NCBI GenBank assembly: GCA_000493945.1 | Contig: AWNW01000005.1 | Location: 6,772-70,771, forward strand | Length of the DNA: 64,000 nucleotides | Source: Candidatus Hydrogenedens terephthalaticus JGI OTU-1 | GTDB taxonomy: Bacteria > Hydrogenedentota > Hydrogenedentia > Hydrogenedentales > Hydrogenedentaceae | Reading direction: 5' to 3' | In this document: piece after piece, positions 8,524 to 19,744 of the stretch | Numbering within the stretch: position 1 is the stretch's first letter | How the letters are laid out: every line of letters begins with the position of its first letter | The notes under the pieces: model-generated | The model's database searches: none | What the model was told of the DNA's origin: nothing | The model's input: only the letters and a program-made list of their open reading frames with translations | Position numbers and translations under genes: made by a program

Positions 8524-8549
8524 TAGGGATAATTCATGAATTATCCCTA
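8524..8549. repeat. 26-bp perfect palindrome, REP-like
   Basis: The left half TAGGGATAATTCA is followed exactly by its reverse complement, giving a 26-bp palindrome with no spacer. It sits between the terminator at 8.45 kb and the convergent lpxH-like gene. Its form (TAGGG arms around a central ATTCATGAAT) resembles the dispersed extragenic palindromes of many bacteria. Only one copy was noticed in this window. Confidence 0.6.
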
Positions 8550-8625
8550 CATTATTTTTTAAAAACAATTTACAAATTTAATCCCGTTTGAAATTGGAGT
8601 GATAGATAACCCCTATTGTCAGAAT

Positions 8626-9384
8626 TTATTCTCCATTCTGTATATAATGACACAGATGAAACTTTTCCCCATCCCATTTTATATAAGTTTTATTTTCTAT
8701 CCAATCGCCAGAATTGATATACCAACACTGACGATCATTAATTTGTAAAACAGAACATTCCGGTTTATGGCAATGACCCGATATAACTGCATCACATACA
8801 GAATCTTTCAATTTTTCTATTGCATAAGATTTTATGGATTCCGCTTCACGATAATGTCCCGATACATTGTTTTTTTGTAATTTTCGACTACCTTTACTAA
8901 GAAATTGTGCCAGTCCCATTGCCCAATCTGGATGAATTAAACGAAAAACAAAAATTAGAAAAGGATTTCTTGCTAAAGTCTTAAATAAACGATAACCCCA
9001 ATCCCTTTTATTAAGTCCATCTCCATGAATCAGCAGAGTATTACATCCGTCAAAATCTAATATTACCCCGGATTGAAAAATCTGGAAACCAATTTTTTCT
9101 AAGTTTTTTCCTGCCCAAAAATCATGGTTTCCTCCAATAAAGACCAGTTTCACACCCTTACGATGAAGTTCGTAAAAAGCGTTCAATATTTCAAGGTATC
9201 CTGAAAAGACCACATGTTTATATTCAAACCAGAAATCAAAAATATCTCCCAAACAAATAATTCGTCGGGGAGGATTTTCCGCTAAACTACGCAAAAAAGT
9301 TTCAAATTCCTTACGATGAGATAAATACCTTTCCCCTACTTTTAAGTGGACATCCGATAATATAATATCAAAATTCACAGCCAA
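8626..9384 (-). CDS. UDP-2,3-diacylglucosamine diphosphatase-like (LpxH family)
   Basis: 252 aa calcineurin-like metallophosphoesterase. The two-metal motifs are all present: Asp11-x-His13 in SDVHL, Asp47 in GDIFDFW, Asn86-His87 in GGNHDFW, His120 in IHGDG, and His203-x-His205 in SGHCHKP. The GDIFDFWFEY version and the overall length fit LpxH, which removes UMP from UDP-2,3-diacylglucosamine in lipid A synthesis at the inner membrane face. It is the last gene of a minus-strand run and overlaps lepB upstream by 10 bp, so it is translationally coupled. A different substrate within the same family is possible, since no other lpx gene is present here. Confidence 0.85.
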   Translation of the reverse strand: MAVNFDIILSDVHLKVGERYLSHRKEFETFLRSLAENPPRRIICLGDIFDFWFEYKHVVFSGYLEILNAFYELHRKGVKLVFIGGNHDFWAGKNLEKIGFQIFQSGVILDFDGCNTLLIHGDGLNKRDWGYRLFKTLARNPFLIFVFRLIHPDWAMGLAQFLSKGSRKLQKNNVSGHYREAESIKSYAIEKLKDSVCDAVISGHCHKPECSVLQINDRQCWYINSGDWIENKTYIKWDGEKFHLCHYIQNGE

Positions 9385-10043
9385 CCTATCTTATTTAAGG
9401 GCCAAAAACGAAAAACTGCTTTACCTATAATCTGGTCCTCGGTAATAGGACCAAAATAACGACTATCTTTACTAATTCTTCGGTTATCACCTAACACATA
9501 ATATTCGCCGGGATGTAAATACACCATATCCTCTTCATCTGAATTTTTATTTTCGCTATTTAGATATGGTTCCTCTACAAGGTTATTATTTACATATACC
9601 CTATTCTTTGAGTATTCTATTTTTTTCTGAAAGATTTCCTGCGAATTATTTTCAGAGGCACTCACAATTTTACTTGATGAGTCGGATGGAACCATTGCTA
9701 TAACTCTTTTCACATACCTACGGTCATCTTCCCCTTTTCCTTCAAAAACGATAATATCTCCTTCGTGTACTTTCCACCGTTCGGGCAATAAAGGAAACCG
9801 TCTCAAAACACAGGGTAGTTTAAACACTAAAATACGGTCGCCCTCATTTAAAGTTCCTCTCATTGACGGTCCCCAAACTTCATAACCCTCGACAATGAAT
9901 GAATGTATAAACCAAACACAAAAAACAAATAGCAGGAGTAATTTAATAAAAGCAACTATTTCACTTAAAACAGAATCTCCATTCTTTTCCGGTGTTTCTA
10001 TTTGATTTGTTTCGTTTGTTATTTTTTCAGTTTCGCTATTCAT
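9375..10043 (-). CDS. lepB: signal peptidase I
   Basis: 222 aa. It cleaves signal peptides of exported proteins on the outer face of the inner membrane. One transmembrane segment lies at about 28-50 after a polar N-terminus. The Ser/Lys dyad is Ser60 in WGPSMRGTL and Lys112 in YVKRVIA, and the conserved GDNRRISKDSRYFGP box follows. The segment between about 120 and 165 carries a polar insert. The gene overlaps the PHP gene upstream by 8 bp and the lpxH-like gene downstream by 10 bp, indicating one tight operon. Its role in processing the many lipobox-free signal peptides in this window is inferred. Confidence 0.95.
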   Translation of the reverse strand: MNSETEKITNETNQIETPEKNGDSVLSEIVAFIKLLLLFVFCVWFIHSFIVEGYEVWGPSMRGTLNEGDRILVFKLPCVLRRFPLLPERWKVHEGDIIVFEGKGEDDRRYVKRVIAMVPSDSSSKIVSASENNSQEIFQKKIEYSKNRVYVNNNLVEEPYLNSENKNSDEEDMVYLHPGEYYVLGDNRRISKDSRYFGPITEDQIIGKAVFRFWPLNKIGWL

Positions 10044-10683
10044 AGGATTGACATTTTTTAATACTTGCGTATGGCGACCCCATACGAAATCGTCTATTTT
10101 TTAATGCTGATATAAAATCTATCTTATCGGGCTTTTCCATTTCAACCTCAATCCAGTACTTGCCTACATGAAAGGCACTATGGGCATCGCTTGCACAAAT
10201 TTGCATCCGATTTAGTTTGTTTGCCCATAAACTTGCTTTTTCTTGCTCTGCAACATTCATATTCACACTCATTACCTCCATAGCAGGAATAGGTAATGCT
10301 TCTAAACGCTGGTCAAAATGGTGATAACTTCGTGTTGGATGTGCGGCGACACAAAATCCATTATGTTTATTTACCTCTGCAATTACTTCCTCCACAGAAA
10401 CAAAATTTTTCCATTTTGAAATGTTTTTTTCAGGTAATCCAAAAACAAGTAGGTCACCTGCATCCGTAGTAATCTCTGCCCCCGAGAAAATAGTTAATCC
10501 ATTTACAAATACTTTCTTTCTCAATCCTTCAATTTCTTTTTCCGTCCATTGATAATGATGTTCTGTAATAACAATTCCATCCAAACCTATGGATATAGCG
10601 CTCTCTATCATTTCCTCTGGTTCCATCAAACTACATGGGGAGTAAATATTGGTATGCAAATGTATATCAAATTTTAAACGCAT
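10036..10683 (-). CDS. PHP-domain metal-dependent phosphoesterase
   Basis: 215 aa, a complete PHP fold. Metal-binding residues: His8-x-His10 in FDIHLHTNIYSPCS, then Glu41-His42-His43 in VITEHHY, a later AHPTRSYHH segment, and a C-terminal ASDAHSAFHVG. PHP domains are trinuclear metal phosphoesterases (histidinol phosphatase, polymerase-linked or nucleotide-directed). The substrate here is unknown. It lies between a glycosyltransferase gene and lepB and overlaps lepB, so it is cotranscribed with envelope genes. The ATG at 10683 has AAGGG about 7 nt before it. Confidence 0.88.
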   Translation of the reverse strand: MRLKFDIHLHTNIYSPCSLMEPEEMIESAISIGLDGIVITEHHYQWTEKEIEGLRKKVFVNGLTIFSGAEITTDAGDLLVFGLPEKNISKWKNFVSVEEVIAEVNKHNGFCVAAHPTRSYHHFDQRLEALPIPAMEVMSVNMNVAEQEKASLWANKLNRMQICASDAHSAFHVGKYWIEVEMEKPDKIDFISALKNRRFRMGSPYASIKKCQSYE

Positions 10684-10725
10684 AAAAATCCCTTTTGTAT
10701 ATTTAAAAAATAACTTTTTCTAATC

Positions 10726-11883
10726 TCAGGATATAAGACTGCTAATCCCGTCCAAAAGAACTTGTTCTTCTCTTTGCCAATTATACCTTATTTCTACTGC
10801 TTTTCGCCCATTTTTTCCTAAACGAGTTGCTTCTTCGGGATTACGAAGGAGAAAAATAATGGCATCGGCAATGGCTTCTGGTTTTGTAACATCCACACAC
10901 AAACCGCAATCACTTTCCCGAACAATTTTTGATACTTCCACTGAAAAATCTGGAACAATTACAGGTATTTCCTCTCGCATATAATCAAAAAGTTTATGAG
11001 GCATTGCTAAAGTATGATTTAAGAAGCCCGGTTGGAATAGGATTAAACCTATTTTGGATACACGGATGTATTTGGGTACCTCTTCAAAAGGGACTACACC
11101 TAATAGGTGTATATTCTCTTCCAGTTTTTTATCTCGTATTGCCTGCCGATACTCTTCTTCACTTCCATAGACATATTCTCCGAGAACGATACAACGAAAA
11201 TCAGGAATTTCTTTAACAACCTTTTCTACAGCATCCAGTAATTGATAAGAACCCCGTATTGTCCCAAATACGCCTTGATGAATAACTGTAGGAGCATTCG
11301 CATATTTTTCTGCTAATGATAGTGGAATATCGGAACAAATAGGTTGCAAATGGTTGGTATTAAGGATAGTAATTCGGGGAGTTTTTATTCCTTTCCATAA
11401 AGGTTCGAAACTTTCGCGTGTTAGAATAATCATATCTGTATAACGGGCAAATAGTCTCATTACTTTAAGTGTGAGATATTCCACCGATTTATGCAAAAAC
11501 TTTGGGAAAAACTGAGCCATTTTATTCGGGTTATGTTCATGCATATCAAATACTACTTTACCGCCCTTAAATAACTTAATCATAATAGCAGATACCCACG
11601 ATTCGGGTTCAGGTGCAATATAAATGTCTGTAGGAATTTTTTTACCTAATTTGAAGAGGGTATAAACTGATTTTATTCTATTCCACCATCCTTTTTTGTA
11701 TGGAAATACAATAAACTGAACTCCTATATCGCTCTCGGGAAGTTCTGTGCCTGAATAGGGACAGATAGAGCTGACTTCATATCCATTAGTTACAAAACTG
11801 CGTGCTAATTTATGATACATTCTCTTATCATAAGGCTCATGTAAAACATTTAAAAGTGTTATTCTTGCTTTTGGCTTTGACAT
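10726..11883 (-). CDS. glycosyltransferase family 4
   Basis: 385 aa, two-Rossmann (GT-B) layout. An N-terminal acceptor domain includes KVVFDMHEHNPNKM, a donor-domain entry at VIHQGVFGTIRGSYQLLDAVEK, and the sugar-nucleotide loop MPHKLFDYMREEIPVIVP near 300. In canonical GT4 enzymes this last loop reads EX7E; here the first acid is replaced around LNHTLAMPHKLFDY, a mild variation. The enzyme probably transfers a sugar to an envelope glycan or lipid. It sits between pdxJ and the PHP gene on the minus strand, with gaps of about 30-45 nt. The substrate cannot be told from sequence. Confidence 0.88.
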   Translation of the reverse strand: MSKPKARITLLNVLHEPYDKRMYHKLARSFVTNGYEVSSICPYSGTELPESDIGVQFIVFPYKKGWWNRIKSVYTLFKLGKKIPTDIYIAPEPESWVSAIMIKLFKGGKVVFDMHEHNPNKMAQFFPKFLHKSVEYLTLKVMRLFARYTDMIILTRESFEPLWKGIKTPRITILNTNHLQPICSDIPLSLAEKYANAPTVIHQGVFGTIRGSYQLLDAVEKVVKEIPDFRCIVLGEYVYGSEEEYRQAIRDKKLEENIHLLGVVPFEEVPKYIRVSKIGLILFQPGFLNHTLAMPHKLFDYMREEIPVIVPDFSVEVSKIVRESDCGLCVDVTKPEAIADAIIFLLRNPEEATRLGKNGRKAVEIRYNWQREEQVLLDGISSLIS

Positions 11884-11913
11884 TCTTGCAATGGTTCCTC
11901 AAAAAGATAATTT

Positions 11914-12639
11914 CTATTTGTTACTTGCTTTTTCCAATATAGCGAGAATTTCTTTTACAGCGGCATCTAAACCAATAAAGATGGCACGGGCTATGATGTC
12001 ATGTCCTATATTTACTTCTTTAAGTCCTGGAATTTTTGCCACAGGTTCTAAATTTCGCACAGTTAAACCATGCCCGGCATGGAGCGATAATCCTAATTGA
12101 ATTGCTACTTTACTGGCTTCATAAAGCCGATTTAATTCTTTATTAATTTGTTCTCCTTCTGCATTTGCGTATGCTCCTGTGTGTAATTCAACACTATCAG
12201 CACCTATCTCCGCACTGGCATGAACCTGTTCTATATCCGGGTCAACAAACATACTTACTTTTATGCCTTTTTCATGCATTCCCTCTACGACTTTCTTTAA
12301 ACTATCCTTTTGTCCTGCCACATCCAAACCGCCTTCTGTGGTAATTTCCTGACGATTTTCCGGGACAAGACACACAGTATAAGGGATAATTCGATGTGCA
12401 ATTTTTATAATCTCTGGCACTCCCGCCATTTCTAAATTCATACGCACTAACAGCACTTCTTTTAATTTTTCAACATCTTTATCCTGAATATGTCGCCTAT
12501 CCTGACGCAAGTGGACTGTAATTTGATGAGCACCTGCAATTTCACATATCTTGGCTGCGGTTATAACATCCGGGGCTTTACCTTTTCTCGCTTCCCTCAA
12601 TGTGGCTACATGGTCTATATTTACGCCCAACTCAATCAT
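11914..12639 (-). CDS. pdxJ: pyridoxine 5'-phosphate synthase
   Basis: 241 aa. It condenses 1-deoxy-D-xylulose 5-phosphate with 3-amino-2-oxopropyl phosphate to form pyridoxine 5'-phosphate (DXP-dependent vitamin B6 route). Signature stretches are LGVNIDHVATLREAR at the start, HQITVHLRQDRRHI, VELHTGAYA and LHAGHGLTVRN. I chose the ATG at 12639 because GGAGGT stands 7 nt before it; a longer reading from a TTG at 12654 would place that ribosome site inside the gene. It follows glmM by 21 nt in the ftsH-folP-glmM-pdxJ run. Confidence 0.96.
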   Translation of the reverse strand: MIELGVNIDHVATLREARKGKAPDVITAAKICEIAGAHQITVHLRQDRRHIQDKDVEKLKEVLLVRMNLEMAGVPEIIKIAHRIIPYTVCLVPENRQEITTEGGLDVAGQKDSLKKVVEGMHEKGIKVSMFVDPDIEQVHASAEIGADSVELHTGAYANAEGEQINKELNRLYEASKVAIQLGLSLHAGHGLTVRNLEPVAKIPGLKEVNIGHDIIARAIFIGLDAAVKEILAILEKASNK

Positions 12640-12660
12640 ATTAAATACCTCCAAATTTAT

Positions 12661-14013
12661 TTAGGATTTTAGCAAAACAGTGATTTTTTCGATTAATTTT
12701 TTACAATAAATTTCGGCTTTCCTCAATTCTTCATGTTGCACCATAACTCGAATAATCGGCTCTGTGCCTGAATAACGGACGACTACCTTTCCCTCGCCAT
12801 TTAACTCTTTTTCTATTTCTTCTGAAACTTTATCCAATTGCTCTTTTGTTAACTTTTCCTTACCTTCACAGGGAACTTTGCCATGTTGCTCGGGTAAGGG
12901 CTGGTAAATTTTTCCTAATTCCGAAAGAGGCTGGTCTTTTCGTATCATTATTGCCAACACCTGTAAAGCAGAAATCATCGCATCACCTGTTACATTATAA
13001 TCTAACAGAACAATATGCCCGGAAGGTTCACCGCCCAAATTAGAGTTTTCTTTTTTTAATGTTTCAGAAACGGCTCTATCCCCTACCCCGGTTCGCACAA
13101 CATGCCCACCATAAGGTTTTACGGCTCGTTCTAATCCTGCGTTCGCCATAACTGTAGTTACGAGGGTTTTATTTCCCAACACTTCTCTTTGTAAATAATC
13201 CACTCCTAAAATAGCAAGGATAGCGTTTCCATCCAACAATCTTCCATGAGCATCAGCCATCACTAACCTGTCTCCATCACCATCAAAGGCAATACCCACA
13301 TCTGCCTTTTCACGAATAACCTGTGCTCGCATCTCTTCGGGGTATACCGAACCACAATTATCGTTAATATTTATTCCATTAGGCTTATCCCCAATAGGAA
13401 TTACTTCTGCACCTAATTCGGATAAAGTGTCAGGTCCGACACGATACATCGCCCCATTGGCACAGTCAACAACTATCCGCAAGCCGTCCAATCGCATACC
13501 TTTAGGGAAAGTTGCTTTTACAAATTCAATGTATCTACCTACCGCATCGTCAATCCGTTTTGCGGTTCCGATTTTTTCGCCTGTAGGTCGGAGTTGGTCT
13601 ACTTCACCTGTTTGAATTAATCGTTCAATCTCATCTTCAATTTCATCGGGGATTTTGTAACCATCTGGACCGAATATTTTTATGCCATTGTCGTGATACG
13701 GGTTATGAGAGGCACTTATCATAATCGCTCCATCACAACGCAAACTCCGCATGATATAGGAAACTCCCGGTGTTGGAAGAGGTCCTGTAAGTAAAACCCG
13801 CACTCCTACCGAACACAACCCCGCCGTTAATGCATTTTCAAGCATATAACATGAACGGCGAGTATCTTTCCCAATAAGTATTGTATGCTGTCGGTTTTCT
13901 CGTTGAAAAATAGTACCTGCAGCCCGCCCGATTTTTAAAGCCATTTCGGTAGTCATCGGGTAGACATTGGCTATTCCACGAACACCATCGGTTCCGAATA
14001 ATCGTTTTTTCAT
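12661..14013 (-). CDS. glmM: phosphoglucosamine mutase
   Basis: 450 aa. It converts glucosamine 6-phosphate to glucosamine 1-phosphate on the path to UDP-GlcNAc, feeding both peptidoglycan and lipid A. The N-terminal FGTDGVRG, the phosphoserine loop with Ser102 in MISASHNP, the Mg-binding DGDGDR at 244-249, GGEPSGH and the C-terminal phosphate-binding RYSGTEP are all in place. It is separated from folP by 6 nt. The folP-glmM pairing downstream of ftsH is a widely conserved gene order. Confidence 0.97.
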   Translation of the reverse strand: MKKRLFGTDGVRGIANVYPMTTEMALKIGRAAGTIFQRENRQHTILIGKDTRRSCYMLENALTAGLCSVGVRVLLTGPLPTPGVSYIMRSLRCDGAIMISASHNPYHDNGIKIFGPDGYKIPDEIEDEIERLIQTGEVDQLRPTGEKIGTAKRIDDAVGRYIEFVKATFPKGMRLDGLRIVVDCANGAMYRVGPDTLSELGAEVIPIGDKPNGININDNCGSVYPEEMRAQVIREKADVGIAFDGDGDRLVMADAHGRLLDGNAILAILGVDYLQREVLGNKTLVTTVMANAGLERAVKPYGGHVVRTGVGDRAVSETLKKENSNLGGEPSGHIVLLDYNVTGDAMISALQVLAIMIRKDQPLSELGKIYQPLPEQHGKVPCEGKEKLTKEQLDKVSEEIEKELNGEGKVVVRYSGTEPIIRVMVQHEELRKAEIYCKKLIEKITVLLKS

Positions 14014-14019
14014 ATTCCT

Positions 14020-14829
14020 TCATCCTTTATCCATTCCATAAATTATAGCCTCACTCATACGCACAACTCGAACCATTTCTTTTACCTGATGAACTCTTAC
14101 TGCATGAACACCCTGAAATACAGCCCATGCAACTGTAGCCGATGTCCCTTCGACTCGTTGGTCAACAGGCAAATCTAAAACTGCTCCTATTGTTGATTTG
14201 TTAGAAGTCCCTATTAACACGGGCAATCCAAATTGGAAAAATTCTTTAATTCGGCGGAGTAAAGTTAAATTTTGCTCTACAGTTTTTCCGAACCCAAAAC
14301 CGGGGTCAAGCCATATTTTACTTCTGTTTATTCCATGTTTTTCTGCAAAATTTAATCGTTCTTCAAAGAAAGCACATATATCTGATACAACATCGTTATA
14401 ATGGGGTTGCAATTGCATTGTTTTCGGTGTTCCTTGCATGTGCATTAAAACATATTCACAACCTGCTTCTGCAACAACTTCTGCTAATTCGGGGTCAAAT
14501 CGGAAAGCAGATATATCATTAATCATTGAGACGCCATATTTCAAGGCTTTACGAGCGGTATCTGAGCGATAAGTATCCACAGAACATGGAACAGTAATAT
14601 CTTGTAGTTTTTCTAATACAGGTAAAATTCTTCGTTGTTCTTCTTGCGCTTCCACAGGCTCGGAACCGGGACGAGAGGATTCTCCACCTATGTCTATATA
14701 ATCACATCCTTCTTTAATCATTTGAATAGCATGGTTATATGCATTTTCTAAGGAAAAATAATGTCCCCCATCGTAAAAGGAGTCTAAGGTAACATTTAAG
14801 ATACCAATAACCTTTGTTCGTTTTGACAT
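14020..14829 (-). CDS. folP: dihydropteroate synthase
   Basis: 269 aa from the ATG at 14829. It joins p-aminobenzoate to the pterin pyrophosphate in folate synthesis. Motifs: GILNVTLDSFYDGG near the N-terminus (usual form NVTPDSFSDGG, so Pro is replaced by Leu here), DIGGESSRPGS, and IWLDPGFGFGKT. An upstream in-frame GTG at 14850 would add seven residues, but it has no ribosome site. The gene lies 6 nt before glmM and 33 nt after ftsH. Confidence 0.95.
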   Translation of the reverse strand: MSKRTKVIGILNVTLDSFYDGGHYFSLENAYNHAIQMIKEGCDYIDIGGESSRPGSEPVEAQEEQRRILPVLEKLQDITVPCSVDTYRSDTARKALKYGVSMINDISAFRFDPELAEVVAEAGCEYVLMHMQGTPKTMQLQPHYNDVVSDICAFFEERLNFAEKHGINRSKIWLDPGFGFGKTVEQNLTLLRRIKEFFQFGLPVLIGTSNKSTIGAVLDLPVDQRVEGTSATVAWAVFQGVHAVRVHQVKEMVRVVRMSEAIIYGMDKG

Positions 14830-14862
14830 TTTAGTATTTTCCCATCCCACTATTAATAAGAA

Positions 14863-16818
14863 CTAAGCAAGGTCAGGTAACGGGGGTTGAGAAGGTGTAG
14901 GTAATTCTGGCAATCCTTCGGTTTTGGGTTCCTGAGGCTTTGCCTCTTCCGTTATTTTTTTCTGTTTTTCCTTCTTCCATCGTTCCGGGAGAACATGTTC
15001 ACCCCCAACGGAGCAAATTATATCATCAATTTCATGGGATTCTAATGTTTCTTTTTCGTTCAATGCTTTTGCTAACGCATCTAATATATCTTTATGCTTT
15101 TCTAAAAGTTCACGGGTATCTTTATAAGCATCTTCAATAATTTTATGAACTTCTCGGTCAACAGATGCAGCCGTTTCTTCACTAAATTCTCGCATTCGGA
15201 CAAAATCACGGCCTAAAAATACTTCGTCATTTTTACCAAAGGCAATCGGTCCTAATGAACTCATTCCCCATTCACAAACCATTGAATGGGCTAAACGGGT
15301 TGCTTGTTGTAGGTCATTGGCACAACCACTTGTAAACTCATTAAAGACAATTTCTTCTGCGGCGCGTCCTCCCATAGTAACCCGTATCGTTGCTAAACAC
15401 CACCTTAGCGTAAGATTGTGTCTATCTTCCTCGGGTAAGAAACTGGTAACACCTAAGGAGGGACCCCGTGGAATAATAGTTGCTTTGTGTATAGGGTCGG
15501 CATCGGGCAACAAACGACCGATTAAGACATGCCCTGCTTCGTGATATGCCGTTTGTAATTTTTCTTTTGCACTTAACACCAAACTCCTTCGAGCAGGGCC
15601 CATTAAAACACGGTCTTTGGCATCTTCAAAATCAATCATACTCACTTTTTCTTTATTCCGTCTTGCTGCGAGTAATGCTGCTTCGTTTACCATATTTGCA
15701 AGGTCGGCTCCTGAAAAACCAGGGGTGCTTCTTGCTAATACTTCAAGGTCAACATCATCATCCATAGGTACTTTCTGATTTCGTATATGTACTTCTAATA
15801 TTTGTTTTCTACCACGGACATCGGGATTTGCTACCACAATCTGACGGTCAAATCGTCCTGGACGAAGTAAAGCCCTATCCAGTACATCCGGGCGATTTGT
15901 TGCAGCCATTAAAATAACACCCTCATTACTATTAAAGCCATCCATCTCTACCAACAATTGATTCAATGTCTGCTCTCTTTCATCATGTCCGCCACCTAAT
16001 CCAGCACCTCTTTGTCTTCCTACTGCATCAATTTCATCAATAAAAATGATACAGGGTGCATTTTTATATCCCTGCTGGAACAAATCCCGCACACGACTTG
16101 CCCCTACACCCACAAACATTTCTACGAAATCGGAGCCACTGATACTAAAAAATGGAACATTCGCTTCACCTGCCACAGCACGGGCTAATAAGGTTTTCCC
16201 GGAACCCGGAGGACCTACTAATAAAACGCCCCTTGGGATTCTGCCACCCAGTCGGGAAAACTTTTTGGGGTCTTTTAAGTATTCTACAATTTCTTTTAAT
16301 TCCTCTTTTGCTTCATCTACACCGGCTACATCATTAAAAGTGACTACTTTATCGCTCTGATTAACCAAACGCGCACGACTTTTTCCGAATGATAGTGCTT
16401 TGTTACTGCCGCCCTGGACCTGTCTGAACATTAGAAACCAGAACAACCCCATAATAATGAGCAAGGGTAGAACATTAATTAAAATCCCTTGCCACAACGG
16501 ATTATCTGTTTCATATTTATATATAACCCCTTGTTGTTCTAACTGTTCTTTCCATTCTTCCTTAAAATTATCTGTATTAAACTGAATTTTTTTCTGCCCT
16601 TCTACCTCATTTTTCAATTCTGCATATACTTGTTTAAGGTTATTCCCCGACTCACGAATAGTTACCGTTTTAATATTCCCCTGTTGTAGTTGTTGCACAA
16701 AATCGGGTTCAAGAAGTTCTTTGCGAGGTCCTCTCACTTTTGAGAAATTGGACAGCACAAGAACCATTATAATCAAAAAGACTACCCATAATGATATTTG
16801 CTTTAAAAAACTATTCAT
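14863..16818 (-). CDS. ftsH: ATP-dependent zinc metalloprotease FtsH
   Basis: 651 aa. A membrane-anchored AAA+ protease that degrades membrane and short-lived cytosolic proteins; in many Gram-negatives it also controls LpxC. Two transmembrane helices (about 8-24 and 109-131) flank a periplasmic segment. Walker A GPPGSGKT is at 202-209, Walker B IIFIDEID at about 257-264, the second region of homology around 307-323, and the zinc-binding HEAGH at 426-430. The tail after about 610 is Lys/Glu then Pro-rich. It leads a minus-strand run that continues into folP and glmM, and it is divergent from mreB. Confidence 0.98.
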   Translation of the reverse strand: MNSFLKQISLWVVFLIIMVLVLSNFSKVRGPRKELLEPDFVQQLQQGNIKTVTIRESGNNLKQVYAELKNEVEGQKKIQFNTDNFKEEWKEQLEQQGVIYKYETDNPLWQGILINVLPLLIIMGLFWFLMFRQVQGGSNKALSFGKSRARLVNQSDKVVTFNDVAGVDEAKEELKEIVEYLKDPKKFSRLGGRIPRGVLLVGPPGSGKTLLARAVAGEANVPFFSISGSDFVEMFVGVGASRVRDLFQQGYKNAPCIIFIDEIDAVGRQRGAGLGGGHDEREQTLNQLLVEMDGFNSNEGVILMAATNRPDVLDRALLRPGRFDRQIVVANPDVRGRKQILEVHIRNQKVPMDDDVDLEVLARSTPGFSGADLANMVNEAALLAARRNKEKVSMIDFEDAKDRVLMGPARRSLVLSAKEKLQTAYHEAGHVLIGRLLPDADPIHKATIIPRGPSLGVTSFLPEEDRHNLTLRWCLATIRVTMGGRAAEEIVFNEFTSGCANDLQQATRLAHSMVCEWGMSSLGPIAFGKNDEVFLGRDFVRMREFSEETAASVDREVHKIIEDAYKDTRELLEKHKDILDALAKALNEKETLESHEIDDIICSVGGEHVLPERWKKEKQKKITEEAKPQEPKTEGLPELPTPSQPPLPDLA

Positions 16819-18195
<1,377 letters not shown>

Positions 18196-18282
18196 TTTTG
18201 TTCGACTTATTTTTATAATATATTTCATTAGAAGTGAGAAGAGGGTAAAAAGTTTTAATATATATTAAAATCTAATTAAAAG

Positions 18283-19212
18283 ATGAATACATTGGATACA
18301 TCAAAAGCATATCGGTCAACCATTATTTTTGTGGTAATATGCTTATTATGTATTATTTCTCTCCTGAGAGAAACACCTTCAACGCCTATCCGTAATTTCC
18401 TTAAACAAGGAATTTATTTAACAACCCATCCTCTCATAAGCATAAAAGCACAAACAGGAAAATTTTTGGACTATGTTGTTGCTGTGTTCTTTGAAACGGA
18501 TTATTTGAAAAATGAAAATCAAACATTAAAAGAGGACATCCTTCGATTACGGTTAGCCCTTATTGAAAAAGGGGAAAGAAATTATCAATTGGAGAAAAAA
18601 CTGAAAATGGCAACTCTTCCGGAGGAATGGAAGTCCTTAAAATTATTGCAAGCAAATGTTTTAGAGACTTATCAGGGAGCCTTGCGGATAGATCGCGGTT
18701 CACGAGATGGTGTTTCTGTATCCCAACCTGTAGTGGTCCCTGAAGGTGTTGTTGGTATTATAATAGAAACTTCTTTGTTCTCCTCTGTCGTTGCGACATT
18801 ACATCATCGTGAATGCCGAATTGGAGCCATGATACAACGCGAAAGATTACGCCCCTATGATGGTGTCATTTATCCCTCCGGGGATTTACGCAAAATCTGC
18901 ACCATGAATTATATTGATATATATGATAAAGTTCGTGTTGGAGATTATGTAGTAACCAGTTCTGAAAGCACCTTTCCACCGGGACTGCCTATTGGGATTA
19001 TTCAGGCAATTCATGAGTCGGGAACACTGTGGAAAAGTGCCGATATAACACCCATAGTAGACCCGTATAAATTGGATTGCGTTTTTATTATACTCGACAA
19101 AATAGACCCATTGAATATTGCAGATTTTGATAATGCCCATATTAGTGAAGGGAAAATATATAATGAGAAAACAGAATCACAAACTCCAATACAGGAATTA
19201 TTAGCACCCTAA
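18283..19212 (+). CDS. mreC: rod shape-determining protein MreC
   Basis: 309 aa. One N-terminal transmembrane helix (about 10-28), a coiled-coil (about 70-105, LKNENQTLKEDILRLRLAL), then the periplasmic beta domain with IDRGSRDGVSVSQPVV and VGDYVVTSSESTFPPGLPIG, both typical of MreC. It links MreB and the wall synthases PBP2/RodA. It lies 87 nt after mreB and 15 nt before mreD. Confidence 0.95.
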   Translation: MNTLDTSKAYRSTIIFVVICLLCIISLLRETPSTPIRNFLKQGIYLTTHPLISIKAQTGKFLDYVVAVFFETDYLKNENQTLKEDILRLRLALIEKGERNYQLEKKLKMATLPEEWKSLKLLQANVLETYQGALRIDRGSRDGVSVSQPVVVPEGVVGIIIETSLFSSVVATLHHRECRIGAMIQRERLRPYDGVIYPSGDLRKICTMNYIDIYDKVRVGDYVVTSSESTFPPGLPIGIIQAIHESGTLWKSADITPIVDPYKLDCVFIILDKIDPLNIADFDNAHISEGKIYNEKTESQTPIQELLAP

Positions 19213-19227
19213 TAAGAGTCTTAATCC

Positions 19228-19743
19228 ATGAACATTAATCATATTATCTGGATAATAATTGTTCTAATCCTCTCTGTATTGCAAACCGGCTGGCCGGACA
19301 TATTGAGGATTCAGGGGGTAACTCCTGACCTTGGATTGATTATGGTAATTTATTTTGCTTTATTCTATGGTGAAGAGCGGGCTATGTTTACAGGTTTATT
19401 TGCCGGGATATATCAGGATATTGCAAGTAATACGGCACTGGGACATCATATCCTCTGTCTTGTGATTACAGGTTTTATTTTTGGTAAATTATCCGGGCGG
19501 TTAATCAGTGAGCATCCTGCTATTAAATCGGCATTAGTCTTTGGTGGGGCTGTTTTACACGGCATTTTGTTTAATATTATTGTTTACCTTCAGGACCCTT
19601 ATACGAATCTTATTTATGTGATTTTTATAAACACAGTGCCATCTGCTTTTTATAGTGCATTAATGACTCCTTTTGTTTTTTGGTTATTACAACAAATTTT
19701 CCGATTCACAGATTTTTTCTCTGCATATTCTCCGGGCAAATGA
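19228..19743 (+). CDS. mreD: rod shape-determining protein MreD
   Basis: 171 aa, five or six transmembrane helices and almost no soluble part. The pattern GVTPDLGLIMVIYFALFYGEE followed by GLFAGIYQDIASNTALGHH is typical of MreD. The family is an inner-membrane partner of MreC. It sits between mreC and the PBP2 gene, ending 1 nt before the next start. Confidence 0.93.
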   Translation: MNINHIIWIIIVLILSVLQTGWPDILRIQGVTPDLGLIMVIYFALFYGEERAMFTGLFAGIYQDIASNTALGHHILCLVITGFIFGKLSGRLISEHPAIKSALVFGGAVLHGILFNIIVYLQDPYTNLIYVIFINTVPSAFYSALMTPFVFWLLQQIFRFTDFFSAYSPGK

Positions 19744-19744
19744 T

